DNA of 22,605 nt from positions 1-22,605 of the forward strand of contig DAOUBA010000011.1 in the NCBI GenBank assembly GCA_034432855.1, written 5' to 3'. This document shows, piece after piece, positions 7,296-13,780 of the stretch. The notes beneath the pieces are model-generated. The model saw only the letters and a program-made list of their open reading frames with translations. It was not told the DNA's origin and ran no database searches. Each line of letters begins with the position of its first letter. Positions within the stretch are counted from its first letter, which is position 1. A program made the translations under genes and the position numbers. This stretch comes from DAOUBA01 sp034432855 (GTDB lineage: Bacteria; Chloroflexota; Anaerolineae; B4-G1).

Positions 7296-7707
7296 CCAAC
7301 GTGACACTGGCTCAGAGTTACCTGATCAAGGCCCGCCTGCGTCTTGGGCTTCTCCAGTTCCTACTGGATGCTGGCGGATACTCCGACGTGATCCGTGAAG
7401 CCCAGGAAATCGTGGAACTGGCCCTCAAGGGCATGCTCCGCCAGGTCGGTGTGGAACCCCCCAAATGGCACGATGTTGGTTCTCTCCTGATCGAGCATCG
7501 TTCTCGTTTCCCGGCCGAAGTGGTTGCCGACTTGGAGACATTGGCCGCTATCTCCAAATGGCACGCCGCGAGCGCGAGTTCGCGTTCTACGGTGAGACGG
7601 ATTTTATCCCCACCGAGGAGTACACCCTCCAAGACGCTCAGCGCGCCATCGCCGATGCCCACAAGGTCGTTATCACCGCTGCCAAAGTGATCCCCGCTCC
7701 TGAATGA
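7292..7707 (+). pseudogene. HEPN-domain gene (PF05168-like) with a one-base frameshift
   Basis: The first part reads as a HEPN protein: AQSYLIKARLRLGLLQFLLD, then REAQEIVELALKGMLRQVGV and PPKWHDVGSLL. Family-like sequence then stops at AISKWH and turns into Ser/Pro-rich out-of-frame sequence ending at 7690. The normal continuation RREREFAFYGETDFIPTEEY, then DAQRAIADAHKVV, is in another frame ending at TGA 7705-7707. One missing base near 7562 (TGG C_A CGC CGC GAG) would join the two as ISKWxRRERE. The downstream frame also gives the ATGA overlap with the following glycosyltransferase, as expected in an intact operon. It is either a real inactivating indel or a sequencing error; if read as is, the product is 132 aa with an aberrant tail. 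Confidence 0.82.
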
Positions 7708-8864
7708 ACATCCTCCACATCTACAAAGACTACCACCCTATCCTCGGCGGCATCGAGAATCACATCAGGGTGCTCGCTGAAGCGCAGGCCGCCGCCGGGC
7801 ACACCGTCACCGTGTTGGTCTGCGACCCCGGCCCGCGCACGCGGATAGAGGAGAGCAATGGCGTGCGCGTGATCAAAGCCGGGCGCATCGCCACCGCCGC
7901 CTCGATGCCGCTCAGCCCGAGCCAGCCCTTCATCCTGGCGCGACTGCGGCCCGATGTCGCTCACGTCCATTCTCCCTACCCGCTGGGCGAAGTCGCCAAC
8001 TGGCTGCTGGGCCGGGCGCGCGCCACCGTCATCACCCACCACTCAGACGTGGTGCGCCAGCGCGGATGGCTGCGACTGTACGGGCCGCTCCTGCGCCGGG
8101 TGCTCGCCGCCGCCGACCGCATTATTGCCACCAGCCCACGCTACATCGAAACCTCGCCCTGGCTCAGCCCCCTCCGTGACAAATGCATCGTCGTTCCGTT
8201 GGGGGTGGACCACTGCCGCTTTGTTCCGCCCCTCTCTCCCTACGACGGCCCGCCGACACTGCTCTTTGTAGGCAGGTTGCGCTATTACAAGGGAGTAGAC
8301 ACGCTACTAGAGGCACTGGCGAGCCTCCCCGGCGTTCATCTGAACGTTGTTGGGGAGGGGCCGATGCGGGAAACGTGGACAGCACAGGCTGCCAGATTGA
8401 GGCTTTCCGACCGTGTGCACTTCCTGGGCGAAGTAGACGACGCCGAATTGCCCGGCCTCTACCATCAGGCGCACCTTTTCGTCCTGCCCTGCAACACTCG
8501 CGCCGAGGCGTTCGGGAGTGTCCTCCTTGAGGCGATGGCTTCTGGTCTACCTTGCATCACCACCGAGGTCAGCAGCGGCACCTCGTGGGTCGTGCAAGAT
8601 GGCGTCACGGGGCTGCTCGTGCCGCCGCGCGATCCCCAGGCCCTGGCCGGAGCCGCCCGCAGCCTGCTGGACGACCCCGACCGCCGGGCGACGATGGGCC
8701 GCGCCGGACGCGCCCGCGTCGAGACCGAATTCACCATCGAACAGATGATCGCCCGCGTGCAGGCGGTGTACGAAGGGGTGTTGGTGGCCTCATTTCATGC
8801 TCCAGGTTGCCGCTCAGGCCGGCCATTCTTCTACCATAAAGGACACGAAGGGCGCAAAGGTTGA
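7704..8864 (+). CDS. Glycosyltransferase family 4
   Basis: A 386-aa GT-B enzyme. N-terminus MNILHIYKDYHPILGGIENH carries the Gly-Gly-Ile-Glu acceptor-domain loop. The donor domain has LLFVGRLRYYKGVDTLLEAL (R192, K196) and the EX7E motif E268 to E276 in AEAFGSVLLEAMASGLP. It is predicted to be cytosolic or peripheral and to retain the anomeric configuration. ATG 7704 overlaps the end of the HEPN frame (ATGA). The last 25 or so residues (from about 362, including HKGHEGRKG) do not resemble GT4 enzymes and are encoded by an intergenic-type repeat starting near 8833, so the ancestral stop was probably around codon 360 and the tail was acquired by repeat insertion. Confidence 0.93.
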   Translation: MNILHIYKDYHPILGGIENHIRVLAEAQAAAGHTVTVLVCDPGPRTRIEESNGVRVIKAGRIATAASMPLSPSQPFILARLRPDVAHVHSPYPLGEVANWLLGRARATVITHHSDVVRQRGWLRLYGPLLRRVLAAADRIIATSPRYIETSPWLSPLRDKCIVVPLGVDHCRFVPPLSPYDGPPTLLFVGRLRYYKGVDTLLEALASLPGVHLNVVGEGPMRETWTAQAARLRLSDRVHFLGEVDDAELPGLYHQAHLFVLPCNTRAEAFGSVLLEAMASGLPCITTEVSSGTSWVVQDGVTGLLVPPRDPQALAGAARSLLDDPDRRATMGRAGRARVETEFTIEQMIARVQAVYEGVLVASFHAPGCRSGRPFFYHKGHEGRKG

Positions 8865-8968
8865 CGGTACTGTGGGTGGGCAGGGCTGTCCAAGCCGGAT
8901 TGTAGCGACCGGACGCTCGTTGAAAGGCGCGAACGGTATCAGTCAGAATCCTTTGTGTCCTTCGTGGT
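8833..8968. repeat. Inverted repeat pair (ACCAnnAAGGACACnAAGG) around a spacer of about 98 bp
   Basis: The left arm is 8833-8851 (ACCATAAAGGACACGAAGG). The right arm is 8950-8968, which in reverse complement reads ACCACGAAGGACACAAAGG; 16 of 19 positions pair. The left arm is inside the 3' end of the GT4 frame and encodes HKGHEGRKG; the right arm is in the gap before the epimerase. I recognise the AAGGACACGAAGG core as a dispersed repeat of environmental bacteria, but mobility is inferred and no direct target duplication was found. Confidence 0.6.
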
Positions 8969-9015
8969 GAAAATGAAAGACTGTGCCCATTGGGGGTATA
9001 GCAGGAGGCTACGCT

Positions 9016-9948
9016 ATGAGGTTCCTGGTCACCGGCGGGGCCGGCTTTATTGGCTCCAACATTGTGGAAGAGTTGTTGCAGCGCGGCGAGACGGTGCGGG
9101 TGTTCGACAATTTCAGCACCGGCAAACGCGAAAACCTGGCCGCGTTCCGGGAACGCATCGAACTCGTCGAGGGCGACCTGCGCGATGGGCCCACCGTGCG
9201 CCAGGCCGCCGAAGGTGTGGATTACGTCCTGCACCAGGCGGCGATCCCCTCGGTGCCGCGCTCGGTGGACGACCCGCTGGAAACCGACGCCGTCAACGTC
9301 ACCGGCACCCTCAACCTGCTGCTCGCCGCGCGCGACGCCGGGGTCAGGCGCGTCGTCTTTGCCTCATCGTGCGCCGTCTACGGCGACGAACCGACCCTCC
9401 CCAAGCGCGAGGATATGCTCCCCTGGCCCAAGTCCCCCTACGCCGTCTCCAAACTGGCCGGGGAGCACTATTGTCGCACCTTCAGCGAAGTGTATGGCCT
9501 GGAGACGGTGGCCCTGCGCTATTTCAACGTCTTTGGGCCGCGCCAAGACCCGGCCTCCGATTATGCCGCTGTCATCCCACGCTTCATCACGCGCTTGCTA
9601 CGAGAGGAAGCCCCTATCGTCTATGGCGATGGGTTGCAGTCGCGCGATTTCGTCTACGTCGCCAACGTCGTGCAGGCCAATCTGCTGGCAGCCACCGCCC
9701 CCGGCGTGGCCGGGCGTGTGTTCAACATCGCCGGCGGCGAACGCTACACGCTGCTCGACCTGATCCGCATCCTGAACGATGTCCTGGGTACCGCCGTCGC
9801 GCCGATTCACGAGGATTCACACCCCGGCGACGTGCGCCACTCGCAGGCTGATATCGGTGCGGCGCAGCGGGCATTGGGCTATCGGCCGACGATTGATTTT
9901 GCGGAAGGGATACGGCAGACAATCGAATGGTACAGGACGGTCCATTAA
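9016..9948 (+). CDS. NAD-dependent UDP-sugar epimerase/dehydratase (extended SDR, GalE/WbpP-like)
   Basis: A 310-aa extended short-chain dehydrogenase. The N-terminal NAD site is FLVTGGAGFIGSNIVEELL (GxxGxxG). VEGDLRD follows, then HQAAIPSVPRSVDDPLETDA and the catalytic SSCAVYGD (Ser/Thr position) with YAVSK (Tyr-x3-Lys). The C-terminal substrate part has RYFNVFGPRQDP and YGDGLQSRDFVYV. These features fit UDP-glucose or UDP-N-acetylglucosamine 4-epimerases that supply nucleotide sugars for polysaccharide. The start is ATG 9016 with AGGAGG at 9003-9008. It likely provides donor sugar for the upstream GT4 enzymes. The exact substrate (GalE versus WbpP type) cannot be fixed. Confidence 0.92.
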   Translation: MRFLVTGGAGFIGSNIVEELLQRGETVRVFDNFSTGKRENLAAFRERIELVEGDLRDGPTVRQAAEGVDYVLHQAAIPSVPRSVDDPLETDAVNVTGTLNLLLAARDAGVRRVVFASSCAVYGDEPTLPKREDMLPWPKSPYAVSKLAGEHYCRTFSEVYGLETVALRYFNVFGPRQDPASDYAAVIPRFITRLLREEAPIVYGDGLQSRDFVYVANVVQANLLAATAPGVAGRVFNIAGGERYTLLDLIRILNDVLGTAVAPIHEDSHPGDVRHSQADIGAAQRALGYRPTIDFAEGIRQTIEWYRTVH

Positions 9949-9958
9949 GTTAAGTGGG

Positions 9959-9987
9959 TTGCTATACCGGGCGGAAGGATGTATAAT
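9959..9987 (+). promoter_or_regulatory. Sigma70-type promoter upstream of the MFS gene
   Basis: TTGCTA (9959-9964), a 17-bp spacer and consensus TATAAT (9982-9987). It lies just after the epimerase stop and about 105 bp before the MFS start, giving a leader of about 95 nt. That leader contains a possible nine-codon frame (10033-10062), not called as a gene. Confidence 0.65.
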
Positions 9988-10091
9988 AGTTCTCTTGCGA
10001 TGAGGGAGGGGCCAATTCCAGGAAAGCAGACGATGAACACGGAGAACGTGCCGTCCATCTGATTCGGGTCAGACGCGCATCCTGAGCCTCC

Positions 10092-11363
10092 ATGACCGAC
10101 TCGACAATTGAGTGCGAAATCGAACGCAACTACCATTTCAACGCGGCGGTCAACGTGCTGGACGGCATGTTCTTCTGGTTTGGCGCCAGTTTCATTGCCG
10201 CGCGCACCATCCTGCCGCTCTATGTCAGCCGCTTCACCGACAGCCGGCTGGCGCTTGGTCTGCTTTCGACGATCTCCGCTGCTGGCTGGCTCGTGCCCCA
10301 ATTGTTTACGGCCAATTGGGTGCAACGGCTGCCGCGCAAAAAACTCGGCGTGGTCAACATCGGGCTGTTCACCGAGCGGCTGCCTATTCTGATGATGGCG
10401 CTAACGGCGTGGTTGTTTGCCGACTCACCGTCACTGGCACTGATCGCGTTCTTTATATGCTTCGCCTGGCATGTGTTCGGGGCTGGCACGGTGGCCGTCA
10501 GTTGGCAGGATTTGATTGCCAAGATCATCCCGCGCGACCGGCGCGGGAGGTTCTTGGGCATTACCAACTTTGGGGGGACGGCAACCGGGGTGCTGGGTGC
10601 GACTGCGGCAACCTGGCTACTAGCGCACTATGAGTTTCCCACCGGTTACGTGTTCTGCTTTGCGGCAGCAGCAGTGCTGATCTTTATCTCGTGGATCTTT
10701 ATCGCACTCACTCGTGAGTCGGCACAGCCCAGCCGTGAGCCGCCGGTTTCACAGCGCGAATATCTGAGGCGATTGCCTGCCATCTTGCGCGCCGATCTGA
10801 ACTTTCGGCGCTACCTGATCAGCCAGATCGTCTCCTCACTCGGCGGCATGGCGGGAGGTTTTGTGACCGTCTATGCCGTGCAACGCTGGCATCTCTCCGA
10901 TAGCCAGGCCGGCGGCTTTACCACCAGCCTGTTGATCGGCCAGGCGCTCAGCAACCTGCTGTTCGGGGTGTTGGCCGACCGCAAGGGGCACAAACTGGTA
11001 CTGGAGATGGCGACGCTATGCGGCGTATTGTCCATCGGCCTGGCGAGCGTGGCGCCTGCCCCGGTCTGGTTCTACGCCGTCTTTGCGCTAAGCGGCGCCA
11101 GCATGGCTGGCTTTATCCTCTCGGGCATCATGATCGTGTTCGAGTTCACCACGCCCGATCTGCGCCCGACCTACATCGGCTTGAGCAACACGATCATCGG
11201 CGTCGTATCGGCCGTCGTGCCGCTGATCGGGGGTCTGCTGGCCGGGGCGATAGGCTACCAGGCGCTCTTTGCCGTAGCATCCGCCATCGGCACGGTCAGC
11301 CTGGTTCTGCTGCGCTGGACGGTGCGCGACCCGCGCAGCCGCCTGCAAAGCCGCTCCACATAG
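10092..11363 (+). CDS. MFS transporter
   Basis: A 423-aa protein with about 12 hydrophobic spans in two halves. The cytoplasmic loop between helices 2 and 3 of the first half is basic (WVQRLPRKKLG) and that of the second half is VLADRKGHKLVL, matching the MFS loop signature. PRDRRGRFLGITNFGGTATG is a motif common in uncharacterised Chloroflexota MFS proteins. ATG 10092 is preceded in frame by a stop at 10086, so the start cannot be earlier; the Shine-Dalgarno is weak. It sits at the end of the glycosylation locus with its own promoter. The substrate is unknown; a sugar or drug exporter cannot be distinguished. Confidence 0.88.
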   Translation: MTDSTIECEIERNYHFNAAVNVLDGMFFWFGASFIAARTILPLYVSRFTDSRLALGLLSTISAAGWLVPQLFTANWVQRLPRKKLGVVNIGLFTERLPILMMALTAWLFADSPSLALIAFFICFAWHVFGAGTVAVSWQDLIAKIIPRDRRGRFLGITNFGGTATGVLGATAATWLLAHYEFPTGYVFCFAAAAVLIFISWIFIALTRESAQPSREPPVSQREYLRRLPAILRADLNFRRYLISQIVSSLGGMAGGFVTVYAVQRWHLSDSQAGGFTTSLLIGQALSNLLFGVLADRKGHKLVLEMATLCGVLSIGLASVAPAPVWFYAVFALSGASMAGFILSGIMIVFEFTTPDLRPTYIGLSNTIIGVVSAVVPLIGGLLAGAIGYQALFAVASAIGTVSLVLLRWTVRDPRSRLQSRST

Positions 11364-11413
11364 ACAATCCTCTCTGTCCGCCCCCACGGCTAACAGCCCC
11401 CGCGCATACGGAT

Positions 11414-11442
11414 TTGCATGCACAGGCGAGATAGTATACAAT
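11414..11442 (+). promoter_or_regulatory. Sigma70-type promoter for the gene at 11480
   Basis: TTGCAT (11414-11419), 17-bp spacer, TACAAT (11437-11442). The transcript start is predicted near 11449, about 30 bases before the GTG start. The position and spacing are good; there is no experimental support. Confidence 0.6.
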
Positions 11443-11479
11443 CCTTATCGCGTTCGATGACGTTCCCGGGAGCGCCAAA

Positions 11480-12175
11480 GTGTTCCACTCGTCCGACAGG
11501 GTACTGGTCGCGATTATGAACAGCCGGCGTGATTTTGACATCGCGCGGGATGAATCCTGGTATCGCGTTCCTGTGGACTATGCGCCCAAGAGCATCACCG
11601 AGGCTGTCGTCCTGGCACTCTACTTTACCCGCGCCTTCGGCCAAGAGAAATGGGCCATCCATTGGTACGCCCCTGTGCGTGGCCACGAGTTGGTGCGCCG
11701 TTGCGATCTGTTTCCCGACCAGCCAGAGCATCCCCGCGCCAAGAGGATGTACTACAAGATGCAGTTGGGGCCATTGATGCGACTGGAGCGACCGATCCCC
11801 AGCCTGCGCTGGCGACGCATCACATTCATCGAGACGACGTGGGATCGCTTTCTGGCTGCCGAGGAGATCAACGACCTCTACGCCTCCGGTGCTGACGGCC
11901 TGTTCGTCACTCTCAAGGAGGCGGGCTTCTACCCCGAACGCGAGTTCAGCGTGCGCGAGGGAGGCCGGCGTTACGTGGTGGACCTGGCGATTCCCTGCCA
12001 TACGGGCACCGTCGCCATTGTTACCGGTGCCCGGCCTGCCCCGCCCTATGCCCTGCACAACCCTGAGGTGGATACCGTGCGCCGCGCAATTCAGCGGCTG
12101 GGTGGTCCAAAAGCGCCCCGCGTTCTGCCCAATGCTCCCCAGGGTCACAGACCACAGGCGCTCAATGGAGTGTAG
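11480..12175 (+). CDS. Uncharacterised protein with a DUF559-like (PD-(D/E)XK-type) C-terminal segment
   Basis: A 231-aa protein starting DRVLVAIMNSRRDFDIARDE, then WYRVPVDYAP and KWAIHWYAPVRGHELVRR. I associate this arrangement with Chloroflexota hypothetical proteins that end in a Vsr/DUF559-like nuclease fold. In the C-terminal third, REFSVREGGRRYVVDLAIP (D168) resembles the first catalytic strand, but the next strand reads GTVAIVTGAR where an E-x-D or E-x-K is expected, so the active site looks lost. The GTG start at 11480 has GGGAG about 7 bases upstream; ATG 11516 is an alternative. The gene converges on and overlaps ald by 31 bp. Function unknown. Confidence 0.65.
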   Translation: MFHSSDRVLVAIMNSRRDFDIARDESWYRVPVDYAPKSITEAVVLALYFTRAFGQEKWAIHWYAPVRGHELVRRCDLFPDQPEHPRAKRMYYKMQLGPLMRLERPIPSLRWRRITFIETTWDRFLAAEEINDLYASGADGLFVTLKEAGFYPEREFSVREGGRRYVVDLAIPCHTGTVAIVTGARPAPPYALHNPEVDTVRRAIQRLGGPKAPRVLPNAPQGHRPQALNGV

Positions 12176-13257
12176 GGCATATCGAAGGCCTCGGCTACGG
12201 CCTGGTAGGTGATCTTGCCCTGATGGATATTGACCCCCAGCGCCAGCGCCCTGTCGGACTTTACGGCCCCTTCAAACCCCTTGTTCGCCAACTCCATCAC
12301 ATAGGGCAACGTGGCATTAGAAAGGCCATACGTGCTGGTACGCGGTACGGCACCCGGCATATTGGCCACGCAATAGTGCACCACTCCATCCACAACGAAG
12401 GTCGGGTTGGAATGTGTGGTGGGGCGGGTCGTCTCTACACAACCGCCCTGATCCACAGCCACGTCCACGATCACGCTTCCCGGCTTCATCGTGGAAACCA
12501 TCTCGCGCGTCACCAGTTTGGGGGCTCTCGCGCCCTTGACCAACACGGCTCCGATCAGCAGGTCGGCAAAGCGTACGGCGCGGGCGATGTTGAGCGGATT
12601 GGCTGCCCAGGTGACAAAGTTACCGTGGAGCATCTCGCTCAGCGCGCGCAGGCGATCCAGGTTGATGTCGAGCAGCGTGACAGCGGCTTCCAGCCCCAAC
12701 GCCATGCGCGCCGCGTGCGTGCCCACCACGCCGCCGCCGATGATGACGACATTGGCCGGGCGCACGCCGGGGATACCGCCCAAAAGTTTCCCGCGCCCCC
12801 CTCCTGGTCGCTCCAGGTAGTGCGCTCCCACCTGCACCGCCATGCGCCCGGCGACTTCACTCATGGGCGTCAAGAGCGGTAGCGTGCCGTTAGGCAGTTC
12901 CACCGTTTCGTAGGCGATGCCCGTGATGCCGCTTGCGAGCAGTGTGCGGGTAAGCGACTCGTCGGCCGCCAGGTGCAGGTACGTAAAGAGCACCAAACCC
13001 GGCCGCAGGTAGCCGTACTCCGGCGGCAACGGCTCCTTGACCTTGACGACCAGTTCTGCCTGTTTCCATACCTCGTCGGCGGAAGCGATGCGGGCACCGG
13101 CGCGAATGTAATCCTCGTCCGGAAAATAACTGCCCTCCCCAGCCCCGGTCTCGACGAGGACGGTGTGTCCGGCCTCGACCAATTGGCGCACGCCCCCTGG
13201 CGTCATCGAGACACGATACTCGTTGTCCTTGATCTCTTTCGGCACTCCGACGATCAT
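12145..13257 (-). CDS. ald: Alanine dehydrogenase
   Basis: A 370-aa protein of exactly the usual Ald length, catalysing reversible NAD-dependent oxidative deamination of L-alanine to pyruvate and ammonia. It opens MIVGVPKEIKDNEYRVSMTP with substrate-binding R15. The conserved Lys is K74 (VVKVKEP), His is H95 (YLHLA) and Asp is D269 (VDVAVDQGG). The NAD-binding Rossmann motif is VVIIGGGVVGTHAA. The ATG at 13257 has GGAAGGAGG just upstream; an in-frame start at 13275 would bypass this RBS and was rejected. It is monocistronic, between convergent genes. A MITE-like element sits in its promoter. Cytosolic, carbon and nitrogen metabolism; no link to the glycan locus is implied. Confidence 0.97.
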   Translation of the reverse strand: MIVGVPKEIKDNEYRVSMTPGGVRQLVEAGHTVLVETGAGEGSYFPDEDYIRAGARIASADEVWKQAELVVKVKEPLPPEYGYLRPGLVLFTYLHLAADESLTRTLLASGITGIAYETVELPNGTLPLLTPMSEVAGRMAVQVGAHYLERPGGGRGKLLGGIPGVRPANVVIIGGGVVGTHAARMALGLEAAVTLLDINLDRLRALSEMLHGNFVTWAANPLNIARAVRFADLLIGAVLVKGARAPKLVTREMVSTMKPGSVIVDVAVDQGGCVETTRPTTHSNPTFVVDGVVHYCVANMPGAVPRTSTYGLSNATLPYVMELANKGFEGAVKSDRALALGVNIHQGKITYQAVAEAFDMPYTPLSACGL

Positions 13258-13291
13258 TGCGGCCTCCTTCCCCAATGCTATCCCATCGAAT

Positions 13292-13300
13292 ACTATACCA
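13292..13300 (-). promoter_or_regulatory. Proximal -10 element of ald (duplicated copy)
   Basis: On the - strand 13300-13292 reads TGGTATAGT, an extended -10, about 35 bp before the ald ATG. No acceptable -35 precedes it at 16-18 bp because the MITE-like element occupies that position. It is one of two copies of ACTATACCA (+ strand) that flank the element. Confidence 0.5.
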
Positions 13301-13388
13301 GATTCCGGTACAAAACTACGGTGAGAGGCGTCTCTGACGCCGATTTCGGGCTCTGAAGAGCCCTCCTACGGCGTTTTGTACCGGAAAC
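13301..13388. mobile_element. 88-bp MITE-like element with terminal inverted repeats and target duplication
   Basis: The ends are inverted repeats: GATTCCGGTACAAAAC (13301-13316) and GTTTTGTACCGGAAAC (13373-13388) pair at 15 of 16 positions. The element is directly flanked by TATACCA (13294-13300 and 13389-13395), a 7-bp target duplication that extends to 9 bp (ACTATACCA) because the element's right end is AC. Inside are two perfect hairpins: GGCGTC-TCT-GACGCC (13327-13341) and GGGCTCT-GA-AGAGCCC (13348-13363). There is no coding capacity, so it would need a transposase in trans. A second, left-truncated copy is at 13714-13780. Confidence 0.75.
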
Positions 13389-13414
13389 TATACCAAGCCG
13401 CGACTTTGTGCAAA
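13387..13414 (-). promoter_or_regulatory. ald: Distal ald promoter on the far side of the inserted element
   Basis: On the - strand: TTTGCA (13414-13409), a 16-bp spacer, then TATAGT (13392-13387) with an extended TGG before it. This is the likely original ald promoter. Insertion duplicated the -10, so the intact promoter now fires through the 88-bp element, adding its hairpins to a leader of about 120 nt. The -35 match is modest. Confidence 0.45.
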
Positions 13415-13456
13415 CCGGTACTCTCACAACCGGTGAACTGGGCCAGAACAATGAAC

Positions 13457-13478
13457 AAAAAAGCCCTCAACAGAGGGC
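13457..13478 (-). terminator. Rho-independent terminator of the tRNA-Gln gene
   Basis: On the - strand, GCCCTC-TGTT-GAGGGC followed by TTTTTT: a perfect 6-bp GC-rich stem with a tetraloop and a U-tract. It lies about 40 bases after the tRNA 3' end. Confidence 0.93.
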
Positions 13479-13518
13479 ATTGTCAGGATAGTGTTTCATC
13501 CCTAATGAGATGTTGAGG

Positions 13519-13589
13519 CTGGGGGCGGAGGATTCGAACCCCCACATATGGATCCAGAGTCCACTGTCCTACCCTTAGACGAGCCCCCA
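13519..13589 (-). tRNA. tRNA-Gln (anticodon CTG)
   Basis: A 71-nt cloverleaf on the - strand. The acceptor stem is TGGGGGC pairing with GCCCCCA, with a U1-A72 pair and G73 discriminator, as in bacterial tRNA-Gln. D stem GTCT/GGAC. Anticodon stem GTGGA/TCCAT around loop CTCTGGA gives anticodon CTG (reads CAG). T arm is GGGGG-TTCGAAT-CCTCC. The genome carries CCT after the discriminator, so the 3' CCA must be added enzymatically. A promoter (13623-13651) and terminator (13457-13478) flank it. Confidence 0.95.
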
Positions 13590-13622
13590 AGAACCACCGG
13601 GAATTGTCCTATTTGCAAAATT

Positions 13623-13651
13623 ATTTTACCACCACTTGCCCCTTTGGACAA
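13623..13651 (-). promoter_or_regulatory. Promoter of tRNA-Gln
   Basis: On the - strand: TTGTCC (13651-13646), 17-bp spacer, TAAAAT (13628-13623), followed by an AT-rich start region, about 33 bp before the tRNA 5' end. Confidence 0.7.
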
Positions 13652-13713
13652 ATCACTTGAGTGCGCTTCAAATGGGCGCGTTTCATTTCAGTCGCGCTGC
13701 GGACTGGCTCTCA

Positions 13714-13780
13714 GGAAGCGTCTCTGACGCCAATTTCGGGCTCTGGAAAGCCCTTCCTAACAGCATTCTGTACCGGAAAC
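13714..13780. repeat. Second, left-truncated copy of the 88-bp element, abutting rho
   Basis: It matches the internal and right part of 13326-13388 over about 65 bp: AAGCGTCTCTGACGCC, ATTTCGGGCTCT, and the right terminus CTGTACCGGAAAC. Both hairpins are kept in weaker form (GCGTC-TCT-GACGC at 13718-13730; GGGCT-CTGGAA-AGCCC at 13738-13753). The left inverted repeat and a target duplication are not visible. Its last base (13780) is the third base of the rho stop codon, so the hairpins would form the first part of the rho mRNA 3' end. Confidence 0.65.

Noticed and set aside
8983..9015. An upstream in-frame start for the epimerase
   Set aside because: It would add 11 residues before MRFLVTGGAGFIG and include the AGGAGG (9003-9008) that fits ATG 9016.
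10033..10062. A nine-codon frame (MNTENVPSI) with AGGAAAG upstream in the MFS leader
   Set aside because: Too short to support as a leader peptide; no attenuator hairpin was seen after it.
12223..12882. A + strand open frame opposite alanine dehydrogenase
   Set aside because: ald is certain on the - strand; no domain or start signal supports the other.
13667..13715. A left inverted repeat or target duplication for the second element copy
   Set aside because: No TTCCGGTAC-like arm and no copy of TAACGGC were found; the copy is treated as truncated.
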